From positions 525,948 to 589,947 of the forward strand of contig CAVYFY010000019.1 in NCBI GenBank assembly GCA_963767835.1: a DNA stretch of 64,000 bases, given 5' to 3'. A program made the position numbers and the translations under genes. The stretch comes from SIAQ01 sp963767835 (GTDB lineage: Bacteria > Planctomycetota > Planctomycetia > Gemmatales > Gemmataceae). Shown piece by piece: positions 1-8,018 of the stretch. The notes beneath the pieces are model-generated. The model searched no databases, had not been told where the DNA came from, and was given only the letters and a program-made list of their open reading frames with translations. The first letter of the stretch is position 1; each line of letters begins with the position of its first letter.

Positions 1-1278
1 AAATCGGGTCCGATGACGTGCCGGGCCAGGCCGCCGATCAGGTTTTCCGAGTAGAACTTCATGCGCACTTCGTCTGGGATCAAGAGGACCGCGAGGAAGC
101 TGATGCCGGCGGTAAGAAGAATGCTGTAGACGAAGACGATGAATGCCGCTCGCTTGAAATTGAGCATCTTCGGCGATTCGATTTCGCGGTACACCTGAGC
201 CAGCGTCTCCTCGCCGCTCATGGCCAGGATCGAATGCCCGAACGCCATCAAGAGGCCGAGAACGCCGACGGTGCGCAGGAAATCGCTGAACGAGAAGCGA
301 TTGAAAAAGCCGATCGGATCGTCCGACTCTTTGATGCCGAGCTTCTTCATTGCCCCGTTCAGCGTGATGATCTCGTTGCCATTCTTATCTTTTTCCGGCT
401 CTAGGCGGTCCGAGCGTTTCGGGTCGGCGACCCAGACCTTGTCTTCCTGCGGATTGAACAAACGCCTGCGCAGGGTCGGTGGTCTCATCGGCTGGAATAA
501 CTTTGTGCTCGACCTTCTTCTGCAGGTCGGGCTGCCAGGGAACGTCGTTGGCGGCCCCATTGACGATCAGCGTGACGACGCACCAGGTAATCATGATGAC
601 GGCCATGATCGTGGTGGCGACCATGATTTTCAGCGCTTTATCGCTCGATTCGTGGATGCCCTTGAGGTTTTGCCGAAAGAAGTACAAGGTAACGCCAATA
701 GCAAGCACGACGGCGCCCCAGCGTTTGACGATTTCTTCGATCTCGTCGCTAAGGCCGATCTGCTTGTAGAGTTCGGGAAAGATGATGCTGACGGTTTGCA
801 GAATCAGGCCCATGATATATTGCCCGGCGGAGACGCCGCTGGTGGGGCCGGTGAGGATGTAATCGAACATGAGAGCGGAGACGGAGAACTTCGCGAGGAT
901 GCCGCCCATTGCTTCCTTGACGACGCGATAGACGCCGCCGCGCACGAACAGCGAGCAGCTTTCGATGTAGACGGAGCGCACGGCATAGCTGAACAGCATG
1001 ACGGCGAGGATGTACCACGGCGCCGCCGGCCCGATGGCGCTTTCGACGATGCCGCCGATGTAATAGGCGGTGCTGGCGAGATCGCAGAGAACCACCGCGG
1101 CGGTGCGCCAGAAGGAAATAAAGGTGAACATCACGCTGCTCACGACGATGATCTGAGCAGCTTTTTTGAGCGTGCCGGCGGTGTTGGCCGGTGGGGTGGG
1201 ATTCATGTCGCCTGCCGCGGGAGGAAGATCGTTTTGCGCCGCAGCAAGAATTCTACGAGGCTGGTGTTGGAAAACCAT
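1..1278 (-). CDS. APC-family amino acid permease, frameshifted and cut by the window start
   Basis: Predicted inner-membrane amino acid/polyamine transporter. The first segment (1278 down to about 480) carries a run of hydrophobic helices beginning after MNPTPP, consistent with the first half of an APC permease. The reading frame then breaks near position 475-480, and the protein continues in another frame to position 1 with further helices (around FLRTVGVLGLLMAFGHSILA and AAFIVFVYSILLTAGISFLA). The in-frame stop at 385 is therefore probably artefactual. Start could be 1278 (AGGA upstream) or the ATG at 1206. The C-terminus lies outside the window. The family call rests on helix pattern and sequence feel; the substrate is unknown. 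Confidence 0.6.
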
Positions 1279-1559
1279 GCCGTGGTCCTGACCGTATCCT
1301 GCCGCATCGATGCGGAAGCGATCGGCCTAAAAGGCGACGAGAAGGCGTCGGCGACCTGTGCTCCTTCCAGGGTATGTCACTCCCATCTGGAAACCGACGG
1401 AGCATTGAACGATCGCCATTCACACGAACTTCGCCTCTCGAAAAGACCATGCCGGATCGGAATGTTGCAGATCAAGTGACCGGAGCGTTCGTCCCGGCGA
1501 TGCGAAGGCGAAGGTAAACACCGTTTTTCTTGCAATCGGTGATAATACGAGGAGCCTTG

Positions 1560-2210
1560 TTAAGCTAAACGCCTGGGCGCCATACAAGATACTCTGCGAG
1601 TCTTGGTAAGGCGGATCACAATATATCAAGTCCCCTTTCTTCGCCATCCGCATTGCTTCGGCATAGCATCAGCTGAAATTTCGCACCTTGTGACCGTTTG
1701 AACCATTGGTCCACCCTCTTTGAAAATGACTCGGAAGGTATCGGTGTGTGGATCCCGCACGGGGTAGACATATGCCCATCGGCTTTGGGAAAACGGACTA
1801 CGCCGCCATAGCACGAGCGGCACAGGAAAAGGAGGTCAGGTCCATTAGGCTTTGCATTGTAGGACGCCTTGACCTTCTCGTACGCTTCCACCTTTTTGCC
1901 ATTCATCATTTCCGTGCGCCGGTCGGCATACCAACGCTTCAGTGAATTGGGATCGTCTTGGAGAGTCTGCCAAATTTCCATTAACGGTTTGAAAATATCG
2001 GATCCAACGGCTCATCGGTGCGAGTGTCGCCAGGACAGCCCCACTGCCCAGGAAAGGCTCGAAATACGTGCCAAAACGCGATGGAAAGTAGGCAACGATC
2101 TCGTGAGCAAATCGCTGTTTGCTTCCGATCCATTTCAACAGCTGGGACTTAAATGGGATGGGTTGAGGAACCAGCGTTTCGTCGAAGTCAAGGTAGGTTG
2201 GCCGTTCCAT
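1560..2210 (-). pseudogene. D12-class (Dam-type) DNA adenine methylase remnant
   Basis: A broken N6-adenine DNA methyltransferase. Starting at the ATG at 2210 (good GGAAGGTGA ribosome site) the protein shows KWIGSKQRFA and FEPFLGSGAV, the AdoMet-binding motif region of the D12 family. The frame shifts near 2010 into GSDIFKPLMEIWQTLQDDP, then near 1665 into GDLIYCDPPY, the catalytic DPPY motif, followed by SQSILYGAQAFSL. Similarity stops there, so the C-terminal part of the family is missing. Two frameshifts plus truncation make it a likely pseudogene, though indel errors could explain the shifts. No restriction enzyme partner is visible. Confidence 0.75.
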
Positions 2211-2343
2211 TGCTTCACCTTCCGTCTCGGTTTTTCCGCCTTCTCTATTCAAAAGTACAGTAGGACGCTGGTTCCCTCTCGGCAATCCCCTTCCGCTAAT
2301 ATCCGAATTTGGGTTATCGCGTCAATAGAGGTCTAATCCATTC

Positions 2344-2834
2344 ATGAAAAAAAGCGTTTTTAGCCCTGAGCAGGAAAAACTGCAGAAGGTTTTGCGCAAC
2401 TACGGCTCGCTGCTGGGCTGTGCAAACCGATCTTGCCGAGAAACTGGAGCAACCACAGTTATTCGTCAGCAAATACGAATCGGGCGAACGATGGCTCGAC
2501 TCCTTAGGTTCGATTGTCGTCATGGGTTCCGCGGTGCGCGAGCGTGGACATCGTCGTTCAGACCTGGATCTACTTCTAATTTATCGAGGAAAACGGCCGA
2601 GTATAAAAGCGCTCGCTTGAGGTTGATATCCGATTTGTACCGATAGACCGGCTTGACGAGCAGATTTCAAAGGGGCACGAAATTCTGCTGCTCGGACTGC
2701 GGCGGCGTGACAGGATTCTAGCGGCTGGATCCGCTTGCAACTATGACCCGCGGGAGTTGACGACGGTTACTATCAACGGTGCTCCGCTGCGGACGTTGCG
2801 CGAAGAGTCGACGGGGCGTTTCCGGGGGCTGTGA
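2344..2834 (+). pseudogene. XRE-type HTH / nucleotidyltransferase remnant
   Basis: The start reads MKKSVFSPEQEKLQKVLRN and, after two frame changes near 2400 and 2417, continues as QTDLAEKLEQPQLFVSKYES, a typical XRE helix-turn-helix. It then runs into GSAVRERGHRRSDLDLLL, the GS-x-SDxD signature of minimal nucleotidyltransferases, and after another shift near 2618 into VDIRFVPIDRL and GHEILLLGLRRRDRIL. MNT domains are often toxin-antitoxin components, but no HEPN partner is recognisable here. It could be a real HTH-nucleotidyltransferase fusion with sequencing indels, or two decayed genes joined by a deletion. Confidence 0.55.
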
Positions 2835-3166
2835 ATCCGATTGCGGTATGGGAAATCAAAGAATACTACGATTCCACCACCTTCGAAGCGAGTTCAGATG
2901 AGTTTATGAGCAGCCTCCTTGATGCCATGGAGCTTGAGGAATTGAGAAATGAGGAGAAAATCGACGTAAAGCACTATCTGATGGTGGACGCTCATTACAC
3001 CTGGTGGGAGTGTGGTCGGTCCTATTTGTGTCGAATAATCGACATGCTGCACATGGGATACGTTGACGAAGCGATATTTGGAGATGAAATTGTGAACCGA
3101 GTACCGGCAATTGTCAAAGATTGGGTAGCTCTAGCGAAGAAGCGGATTGAGCCGCCTACTGGATGA
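2831..3166 (+). CDS. Hypothetical protein following the nucleotidyltransferase remnant
   Basis: An acidic 111-residue protein with a GTG start that overlaps the stop of the preceding nucleotidyltransferase frame (GTGA), which suggests translational coupling. Nothing membrane-like is seen. It contains WEIKEYYDSTTF and a Trp/Tyr/Cys-rich centre (HYTWWECGRSYLCRI). The position next to an MNT gene invites a toxin or antitoxin guess, but the HEPN motif RxxxxxH is absent. Function unknown. Confidence 0.45.
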   Translation: MNPIAVWEIKEYYDSTTFEASSDEFMSSLLDAMELEELRNEEKIDVKHYLMVDAHYTWWECGRSYLCRIIDMLHMGYVDEAIFGDEIVNRVPAIVKDWVALAKKRIEPPTG

Positions 3167-3311
3167 CAGCGTCATAGCACCTTCCCGCCTCTTGTGCCAG
3201 GAGGATGTCGGCCACGCGCTCCGGCGTCATTTCTTCGTGCGGCACCGCGGCTTGCTCGCATACGATCAGCGGCAAGCCCGTTTTCTTGTCCTTGGTGATC
3301 GTTGTTTTCAT
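3156..3311 (-). CDS. Small hypothetical protein, 51 aa
   Basis: A short frame beginning MKTTITKDKKTGLPLIVCEQ and ending in YDAVIQ. It overlaps the end of the upstream plus-strand gene tail to tail by 11 bases. The composition is protein-like, with a basic start and an acidic middle (HEEMTPERVADILL). It lies downstream of sppA on the same strand. Support is only the open frame and composition. Confidence 0.35.
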   Translation of the reverse strand: MKTTITKDKKTGLPLIVCEQAAVPHEEMTPERVADILLAQEAGRCYDAVIQ

Positions 3312-3349
3312 GCGCCCATTTTCCCGGTTTGCCAGCTTTCTGTCAAGAT

Positions 3350-3391
3350 CCCAGGGGTTCGGAGTACCGTTCGGAGTACCTCACCCCTGGG
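3350..3391. terminator. Inverted repeat just downstream of sppA
   Basis: Nine-base arms at 3350-3358 (CCCAGGGGT) and 3383-3391 (ACCCCTGGG) enclose a loop that holds a direct repeat of TTCGGAGTACC. It sits right after the sppA stop on the minus strand, so it may act as a terminator or mRNA end. There is no U tract, so a factor-independent terminator is not proven. Confidence 0.3.
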
Positions 3392-3401
3392 CTTGTCTGG
3401 G

Positions 3402-5198
3402 TTAACGCACCCGAATCCCGTGCGGCAGCATCACCCACACCGGCTCCGTGCGCATCTGCATCATCGCGTCCACCATCATGCCATGCTCGCGCAACTCCGG
3501 CAGCTTCGTCAGCACGGACAGCTCCTTGCTCGACAGCGATGCGAACGGCGAGCCTCCCTCTTCCAGATTTTCCAGAAAACTGCGTGGCTTCGGCAGGATC
3601 AGGTAATCGACTTCGGTGGTCTTTTCCAATCCGCCCATAACCTTGGCGTCGGTGATGGCATCGTCCAATGAGCCGATGGCATCGATCAGGCCGCGCTCCA
3701 GGGCCTGCGAGCCAGTCCAGATGCGGCCCTCCGCGAGGTTGATAAGTTCCTTACGCGAGAACTTGTGGCCATTGGCGGCGCGGTTTTCCTGAACCTTGTC
3801 GAGGAACTGGTCGTAGACCTCTTTCATGAGCGCTTCCATGGCTTTCTTCTCAGAGTCGGTGAAGGGATTGGTGCTGGAGAGGATGCCGGAGTTTTTGCCT
3901 CGGCTCAGGGTTTCGGTTTTGAGGCCGACCTTGTCGTAGAGCCCGCCGAGCGCGAGCTTGCCGCCGACGACGCCGATGGAGCCGGTGAGCGTGCCTGGCT
4001 GGGCGTAGACTTTCTTGGCGCCCATGGCGATGTAATAACCGCCGCTGGCCGCGACATCGGACATGCTGGCGATGACGGGTTTCTTGCAGCGTTTCAATTC
4101 GTTCCAGATGAGGTCGCTGGCGAGGGCCGAGCCGCCGGGGCTATCGATGCGCAGGACGATGGCCTTGACCTTGGCGTCTTTCTCGGCTTCGCGGATGGCT
4201 TCGATCATGGTGGTTGAGCCGACGACATCGCCGCCGAAGATGGACGAGCCGCCTTTGCCGGTGACGATCGGACCAACGGCATAGATCAGGGCGATGCGAT
4301 TGGGGCGGTTGCCCACGGAGGCCTTGGGCGGGCTCAAAAGCTTGAGCAGGTTGAACGGATTCGACAGATCGAGATCCTTGGATTTGTTTTGGCCGTAGTC
4401 CTTGACGATCTTGATCTCCTTGGCGCCGAGGGATTTCTTGATCGTCTCTTCGAAATCCTCGAAGTAATTGATCTCGTCGATGAGGCCGACCTTGAGCGCT
4501 TGTTGGGCGGTGAACGGGCCCTCGTCGATCAGCTTGATGATGTCGTCGGGGGTCATGTTTTTCCTGCCCTTGCGCGAGCGGGAGATCGAACCGACGTAGC
4601 AATTGGTGAAGAAATCGTCGAGCACGAGGTTGTACTGCGACTTGGCCTCCTTGCTCATGCTGTTGCGGATGAACGGCTCGGCGGCGAACTTGAAGACGCC
4701 CATTTGCAAGAAATCGGCGCGGATGCCGAGGCGTTCGAGGAGGTCCTTGTAGAACAGGATTTCGGTGCGCGTGCCGACCAGCATGAGCCAGCCCGGCGCC
4801 GGCATGCAGACGCGATCTCCCTCGCAGGCCACCAGATAATCCTTGGCGTCACCCGAGTCCATGTACGTGAAAACCTTTTTGCCTGATTTCTTGAATTCGG
4901 CAATGACCTTGCGCAATTCTTCCATCTTGGCGAAACCGATCTGCAAGCCGTCCAGGTGCAGCACCAGTCCCTGAATGTTCTTGTCGTTTTGCGCCTTGCG
5001 GATGCGCTCGAGCTTCATGCGGAAATTCTCGGACGTGGCGCCGAACAGCGGATCGCTGGAGACGGGGGCTTCATCGAGGGCGCCGGACAGGCGGATGTGC
5101 GCGATCTGGGGCACGGCTGATTTCTTGGGCTCATCCTGGCCATAGGTGAGGCCGGCCAGGCTCGCAAAGGCGATAAGCACGGTGCAGCAGCGAAGCAT
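3402..5198 (-). CDS. sppA: Signal peptide peptidase SppA, long two-domain type (S49)
   Basis: Membrane-associated serine protease that degrades leftover signal peptides after secretion. Start chosen at 5198 because AAGGAG lies 7-8 bases upstream and the protein then begins with a signal/anchor (MLRCCTVLIAFASLAGLTYG). About 598 residues, matching the long E. coli-type enzyme with two tandem S49 domains. The general-base Lys is in MGVFKFAAEPF (about residue 170) in the N-terminal domain, and the nucleophile Ser in DVAASGGYY (about residue 385) in the C-terminal domain, preceded by IDSPGGSA. All key residues appear intact. It is the last gene of a minus-strand run with the two genes at 5411-7161. 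Confidence 0.93.
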   Translation of the reverse strand: MLRCCTVLIAFASLAGLTYGQDEPKKSAVPQIAHIRLSGALDEAPVSSDPLFGATSENFRMKLERIRKAQNDKNIQGLVLHLDGLQIGFAKMEELRKVIAEFKKSGKKVFTYMDSGDAKDYLVACEGDRVCMPAPGWLMLVGTRTEILFYKDLLERLGIRADFLQMGVFKFAAEPFIRNSMSKEAKSQYNLVLDDFFTNCYVGSISRSRKGRKNMTPDDIIKLIDEGPFTAQQALKVGLIDEINYFEDFEETIKKSLGAKEIKIVKDYGQNKSKDLDLSNPFNLLKLLSPPKASVGNRPNRIALIYAVGPIVTGKGGSSIFGGDVVGSTTMIEAIREAEKDAKVKAIVLRIDSPGGSALASDLIWNELKRCKKPVIASMSDVAASGGYYIAMGAKKVYAQPGTLTGSIGVVGGKLALGGLYDKVGLKTETLSRGKNSGILSSTNPFTDSEKKAMEALMKEVYDQFLDKVQENRAANGHKFSRKELINLAEGRIWTGSQALERGLIDAIGSLDDAITDAKVMGGLEKTTEVDYLILPKPRSFLENLEEGGSPFASLSSKELSVLTKLPELREHGMMVDAMMQMRTEPVWVMLPHGIRVR

Positions 5199-5326
5199 GG
5201 GAGTTCTCCTTGAATCCAGAGGAATCCTGAATCTTCGCGGTAAGTGTAGGGGAGGCGGCGCGGATTGCAAGCGCCGCGAAACGATGATGCGCCGCGCTGC
5301 ATTCTCGCAGGGCATGCGACATCAAT

Positions 5327-5392
5327 GCTCGCTTGGCGGTTTCGCGCACTAACTATATGCGCACTTCGACGTGGGCGAAACCGCAAGCGAGC
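5327..5392. repeat. Dispersed palindrome, GCGGTTTCGC type, copy A
   Basis: Arms at 5327-5349 and 5371-5392 pair as GCTCGCTTG(G)CGGTTTCGC against GCGAAACCGCAAGCGAGC. A closely related palindrome lies at 41507-41573, so this is a dispersed REP-like element. Located between the unknown gene ending at 5411 and sppA. Confidence 0.7.
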
Positions 5393-5410
5393 ATCCATGC
5401 CGAACGTCGG

Positions 5411-6007
5411 TCAATTGTCCGGGTCCTTCTTCTCTTTCGGATCTTCCTTCTTCTCTTGTGGGCGGTCGGGTTGAACACGGACAACGCCGGCCTCCGGCGC
5501 ACCGGCAACCGGGAGCCTCGGGCGGAAACCGGACAGCTCGACGCTGTTGGCGCTGCGGGCCTTGCGGTAGCCGATCACGGTCGCGAAGTTTTCGGCGGAG
5601 ATGAGCAAGAGCCCTCGTTCCTTGGCCTGATTGCGCAGGAGAAAGTTTGAGCGGTTGATCTGATCGATGCGGTCGCCGAGCCCGCCTTCCTCTTTGGCGG
5701 GCGCCTCCTTGTCCATGTCGTCCTCTTTTTTGGCCGGCTTGGCGTCCCGTTTGTCGGGCCGGGGAAAATCGTCGCCGCGGATGAGGTAGCGGGTCCTGGA
5801 GTTGATGTTGCCCTTGATTTGGCCGTCGCGCATGTCCACGTAGGCGTCCACGACCATGCCATTGCGCCGGCACAGGGCCATGAAATCGTCCATCTGACGG
5901 AATTGCTGGGCCGGGTTGTCCACCTTTTCGCCGGTGATGCTGACGTAGCCGGCGATAGCGACGCGCGTGCCCCAGAAGAGATTGAAGAGCAAATCGCCTT
6001 CTTTCAT
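5411..6007 (-). CDS. Hypothetical protein, coupled to the coiled-coil membrane protein
   Basis: About 198 residues, starting MKEGDLLFNLFWGTRVAIAG at 6007 and overlapping the upstream gene's stop by four bases (ATGA), so the two are probably translated together. The N-terminal two thirds look folded (VAIAGYVSI, DDFMALCRRNGMVVDAYVDM), while the C-terminus is Pro/Lys/Glu-rich and ends in EKKEDPKEKKDPDN, likely disordered. No signal peptide. Function unknown; partnership with the membrane protein next door is inferred from the overlap. Confidence 0.7.
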   Translation of the reverse strand: MKEGDLLFNLFWGTRVAIAGYVSITGEKVDNPAQQFRQMDDFMALCRRNGMVVDAYVDMRDGQIKGNINSRTRYLIRGDDFPRPDKRDAKPAKKEDDMDKEAPAKEEGGLGDRIDQINRSNFLLRNQAKERGLLLISAENFATVIGYRKARSANSVELSGFRPRLPVAGAPEAGVVRVQPDRPQEKKEDPKEKKDPDN

Positions 6008-7161
6008 CGGTGCTTCGGTCTGCGCAGGATTCGGCCGCGCGTGTTCAGGTTCATCAGGATCTCGGCCCCGTCGGCATCGTACAGCGAGGTGATCCGGCAT
6101 AGGGATGAATTCGTATCCAGCACCTTGATGATTTCGATGGTCCCCTTCATCTGCTTCTCGGCTCGGCCCGCGGAATTGGCGCCGAAGACGTTGAAGGTCA
6201 GCTCCGGCTTGGCGCCGTGGACCGCGCCGACATTGATGACGACCTGGCGCAAATCGAGATCGACGCGAATCACCTTGCCGACGGGCTGATCCCAGAGCGG
6301 CTTGCCGGGCGATATGTCGAGCAACAGGGGGAAAAGGTCGCCGCGGGAGGATGCGGGACCAGCCGGCACACCGCCGGGACCGACCGCGAGGCCCTCATTC
6401 GCCTTCTTCTCATTCACCAACTCCTTGATCTGCCGATCCTTTAACTTGACCACCTTTTCGTATTCCTCCATTTTCTTGGAGTTTTCCTCGCCGTCGGCCT
6501 GGATTTTCGTGTTGAGCGCGATGACGGCCTCGATGAGCTTCTTGGTTTCGTCGCTCTTTTCCTCGAGCTTGCCCTGCTGGGCGAGGTTATCTTTGGTGAT
6601 CTTGTCCTTGATGACCGCATAGGCGTCGTCCTGCTTCTTGGTCAGGGCCGCCAGCAATTTCTTGGTTTCCTCGTGCTTGGCGACCTCGGCATTGGTCTTG
6701 CCATCCATCTCCCTGACTTTCGCCTGGGCGGCCTTGAGCTCGTCCATGAAGTTCTTGTCGTACGTCTTGGCTTCCTTTTTCAACCCGAGGCTTTCGTGGA
6801 CTTCGCCCATAAACGCTTTCGCAGCGTCTCGGCTCTTCTCGTCGCTGTACGCCCCCTTTTCCTTGAGAAACTCGTCGCGATCGAGTTCCAGTTGTTGCAA
6901 TTCATCGCCATCGAGCTTCTGGCCGATCGCCTGGCGCAGGTCGCGCCAGAGCATCGCATAGTAGAGCTTGGCGTTTTTCTCCGCCTTCGCCGTGGCGGTT
7001 GATGCTTTATTGGTGTTTCGCAGCGCGTCCTGCCCGGCATAGCCGTAGTAACCCCAGACGCCCAGGCCGATCGAGGTGAGCACGAACAAGACCAGGAAGA
7101 CAACCAGGATCACGTTCGGGCTGCCGCTTTTGTCTTTTTTCTTCTTTTTCAGACCGGCCAT
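6004..7161 (-). CDS. Membrane-anchored coiled-coil protein, unknown function
   Basis: 385 residues. A lysine-rich start (MAGLKKKKKDKSGSPN) precedes one transmembrane helix (about residues 16-42, VILVVFLVLFVLTSIGLGVW). A long charged stretch rich in Ala, Lys and Glu (about 55-255) should form coiled coil. A Gly/Pro linker (VGPGGVPAGPASS) leads to a C-terminal beta-like domain (about 275-385) with GKVIRVDLDLRQVVINVG. That last part resembles an extracytoplasmic or membrane-proximal adaptor, but no family is claimed. It heads a minus-strand cluster with the overlapping gene at 5411-6007 and then sppA. Its start lies about 260 bases from the divergent Rrf2 gene. Confidence 0.75.
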   Translation of the reverse strand: MAGLKKKKKDKSGSPNVILVVFLVLFVLTSIGLGVWGYYGYAGQDALRNTNKASTATAKAEKNAKLYYAMLWRDLRQAIGQKLDGDELQQLELDRDEFLKEKGAYSDEKSRDAAKAFMGEVHESLGLKKEAKTYDKNFMDELKAAQAKVREMDGKTNAEVAKHEETKKLLAALTKKQDDAYAVIKDKITKDNLAQQGKLEEKSDETKKLIEAVIALNTKIQADGEENSKKMEEYEKVVKLKDRQIKELVNEKKANEGLAVGPGGVPAGPASSRGDLFPLLLDISPGKPLWDQPVGKVIRVDLDLRQVVINVGAVHGAKPELTFNVFGANSAGRAEKQMKGTIEIIKVLDTNSSLCRITSLYDADGAEILMNLNTRGRILRRPKHR

Positions 7162-7356
7162 CGGAACACCTCAGGAATGGGAGCGATCGTGCATTGCGCG
7201 AAATGGCGGAAATCCTTCCATCCAGTTTAAAGGGTTCCACGGTCCTGTCAAACGATTTGCGTGGCAAAATAGCGGGGCCGCAGCGAAGTGTGCGCATCAT
7301 AACGAATTTGTCGTTTAGGCGGCGAGCTTGGTCGCCGGCCAAACGAGGCCGGAATC

Positions 7357-7384
7357 TTGACGAAAAAGTACACATTCTTATAAT
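7357..7384 (+). promoter_or_regulatory. Promoter of the Rrf2-suf operon with overlapping inverted repeat
   Basis: TTGACG at 7357-7362 and TATAAT at 7379-7384 are separated by 16 bases, a near-consensus sigma-70 promoter. The -10 box lies inside an inverted repeat ATTCT-N7-AGAAT (7374-7390), a plausible operator for autoregulation by the Rrf2 protein whose gene starts 35 bases downstream. Confidence 0.55.
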
Positions 7385-7418
7385 GAGAATAGAAGCGACT
7401 TCGTGGAGGTTCGCACCA

Positions 7419-7928
7419 ATGAAAATCACCGCTCAGGAAGAGTACGGGCTCCGTTGCCTTTTACGTCTCGCCAAGGCAGAGAGCGGATCGGCCACGCTGC
7501 CGGAAGTCGCAGCAGCGGAAGGACTTTCGGTGCCCTACGTCGCGAAATTGATGGGTGTCCTACGTCATGCCGACGTCTTAGAAAGCGTGCGAGGTCGCGC
7601 CGGCGGCTACAAACTTGCCATGCCCGCCGAGGAAATCGGCCTCGGCTCCGTGCTGCTGACCCTGGGCGAACCCCTTTTCGATGAGACTGAATACTGCCAA
7701 AAACATGCCGGGACCGAGGCGCCGGGCGGCGTTTGCTTGAACCATGCGACATGTACGCTCAAATCGCTTTGGCAAACGTTGGAACACTGGATGCGGCACA
7801 CTCTTGACCAAATCACGCTCGCCGATCTGATCCGCCACGAGGGCCGACTGCCGGAGTTGCTGCGCGAACGCCTCGCAGCCTCTGCGATGGAAGAAGCACC
7901 GCAGCTGCTGTCGTTGAACGTGAAATAA
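7419..7928 (+). CDS. Rrf2-family Fe-S-responsive regulator of the suf operon
   Basis: A 169-residue winged-helix regulator. Start at 7419 is backed by GGAGGT eight bases upstream. The N-terminus MKITAQEEYGLRCLLRLAKA and the recognition region SVPYVAKLMGVLRHADVLES followed by RGRAGGYKLA are classic Rrf2. Three cysteines in C-x12-C-x5-C (YCQ...VCLNHATC, about residues 93-113) match the Fe-S ligand region of IscR, RirA and SufR-like members, though the first spacing is longer than in IscR. It is placed directly ahead of sufB on the same strand, so it most likely senses Fe-S status and controls this operon, including its own promoter. Which cluster it binds is not known. Confidence 0.88.
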   Translation: MKITAQEEYGLRCLLRLAKAESGSATLPEVAAAEGLSVPYVAKLMGVLRHADVLESVRGRAGGYKLAMPAEEIGLGSVLLTLGEPLFDETEYCQKHAGTEAPGGVCLNHATCTLKSLWQTLEHWMRHTLDQITLADLIRHEGRLPELLRERLAASAMEEAPQLLSLNVK

Positions 7929-7936
7929 AACGCACG

Positions 7937-7999
7937 CCCCAGGATAAGCGCAGCGTTCCTGGGGGTTTGAACCCCAGGAACGCTGCGCTTATCCTGGGG
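7937..7999. promoter_or_regulatory. Perfect 28-bp palindrome between the regulator and sufB
   Basis: Arms 7937-7964 and 7972-7999 are exact reverse complements, separated by GTTTGAA. The hairpin starts 8 bases after the regulator stop and ends 19 bases before the sufB ATG. It has no U tract. It could attenuate or process the transcript between the regulator and the Suf genes, or be a dispersed palindrome that landed here. Confidence 0.75.
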
Positions 8000-8018
8000 A
8001 TTGAAAGGTAAACAAACC

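Noticed and set aside
2831..3166. HEPN toxin partner of the nucleotidyltransferase
   Set aside because: The RxxxxxH motif is missing and the length and composition do not fit.
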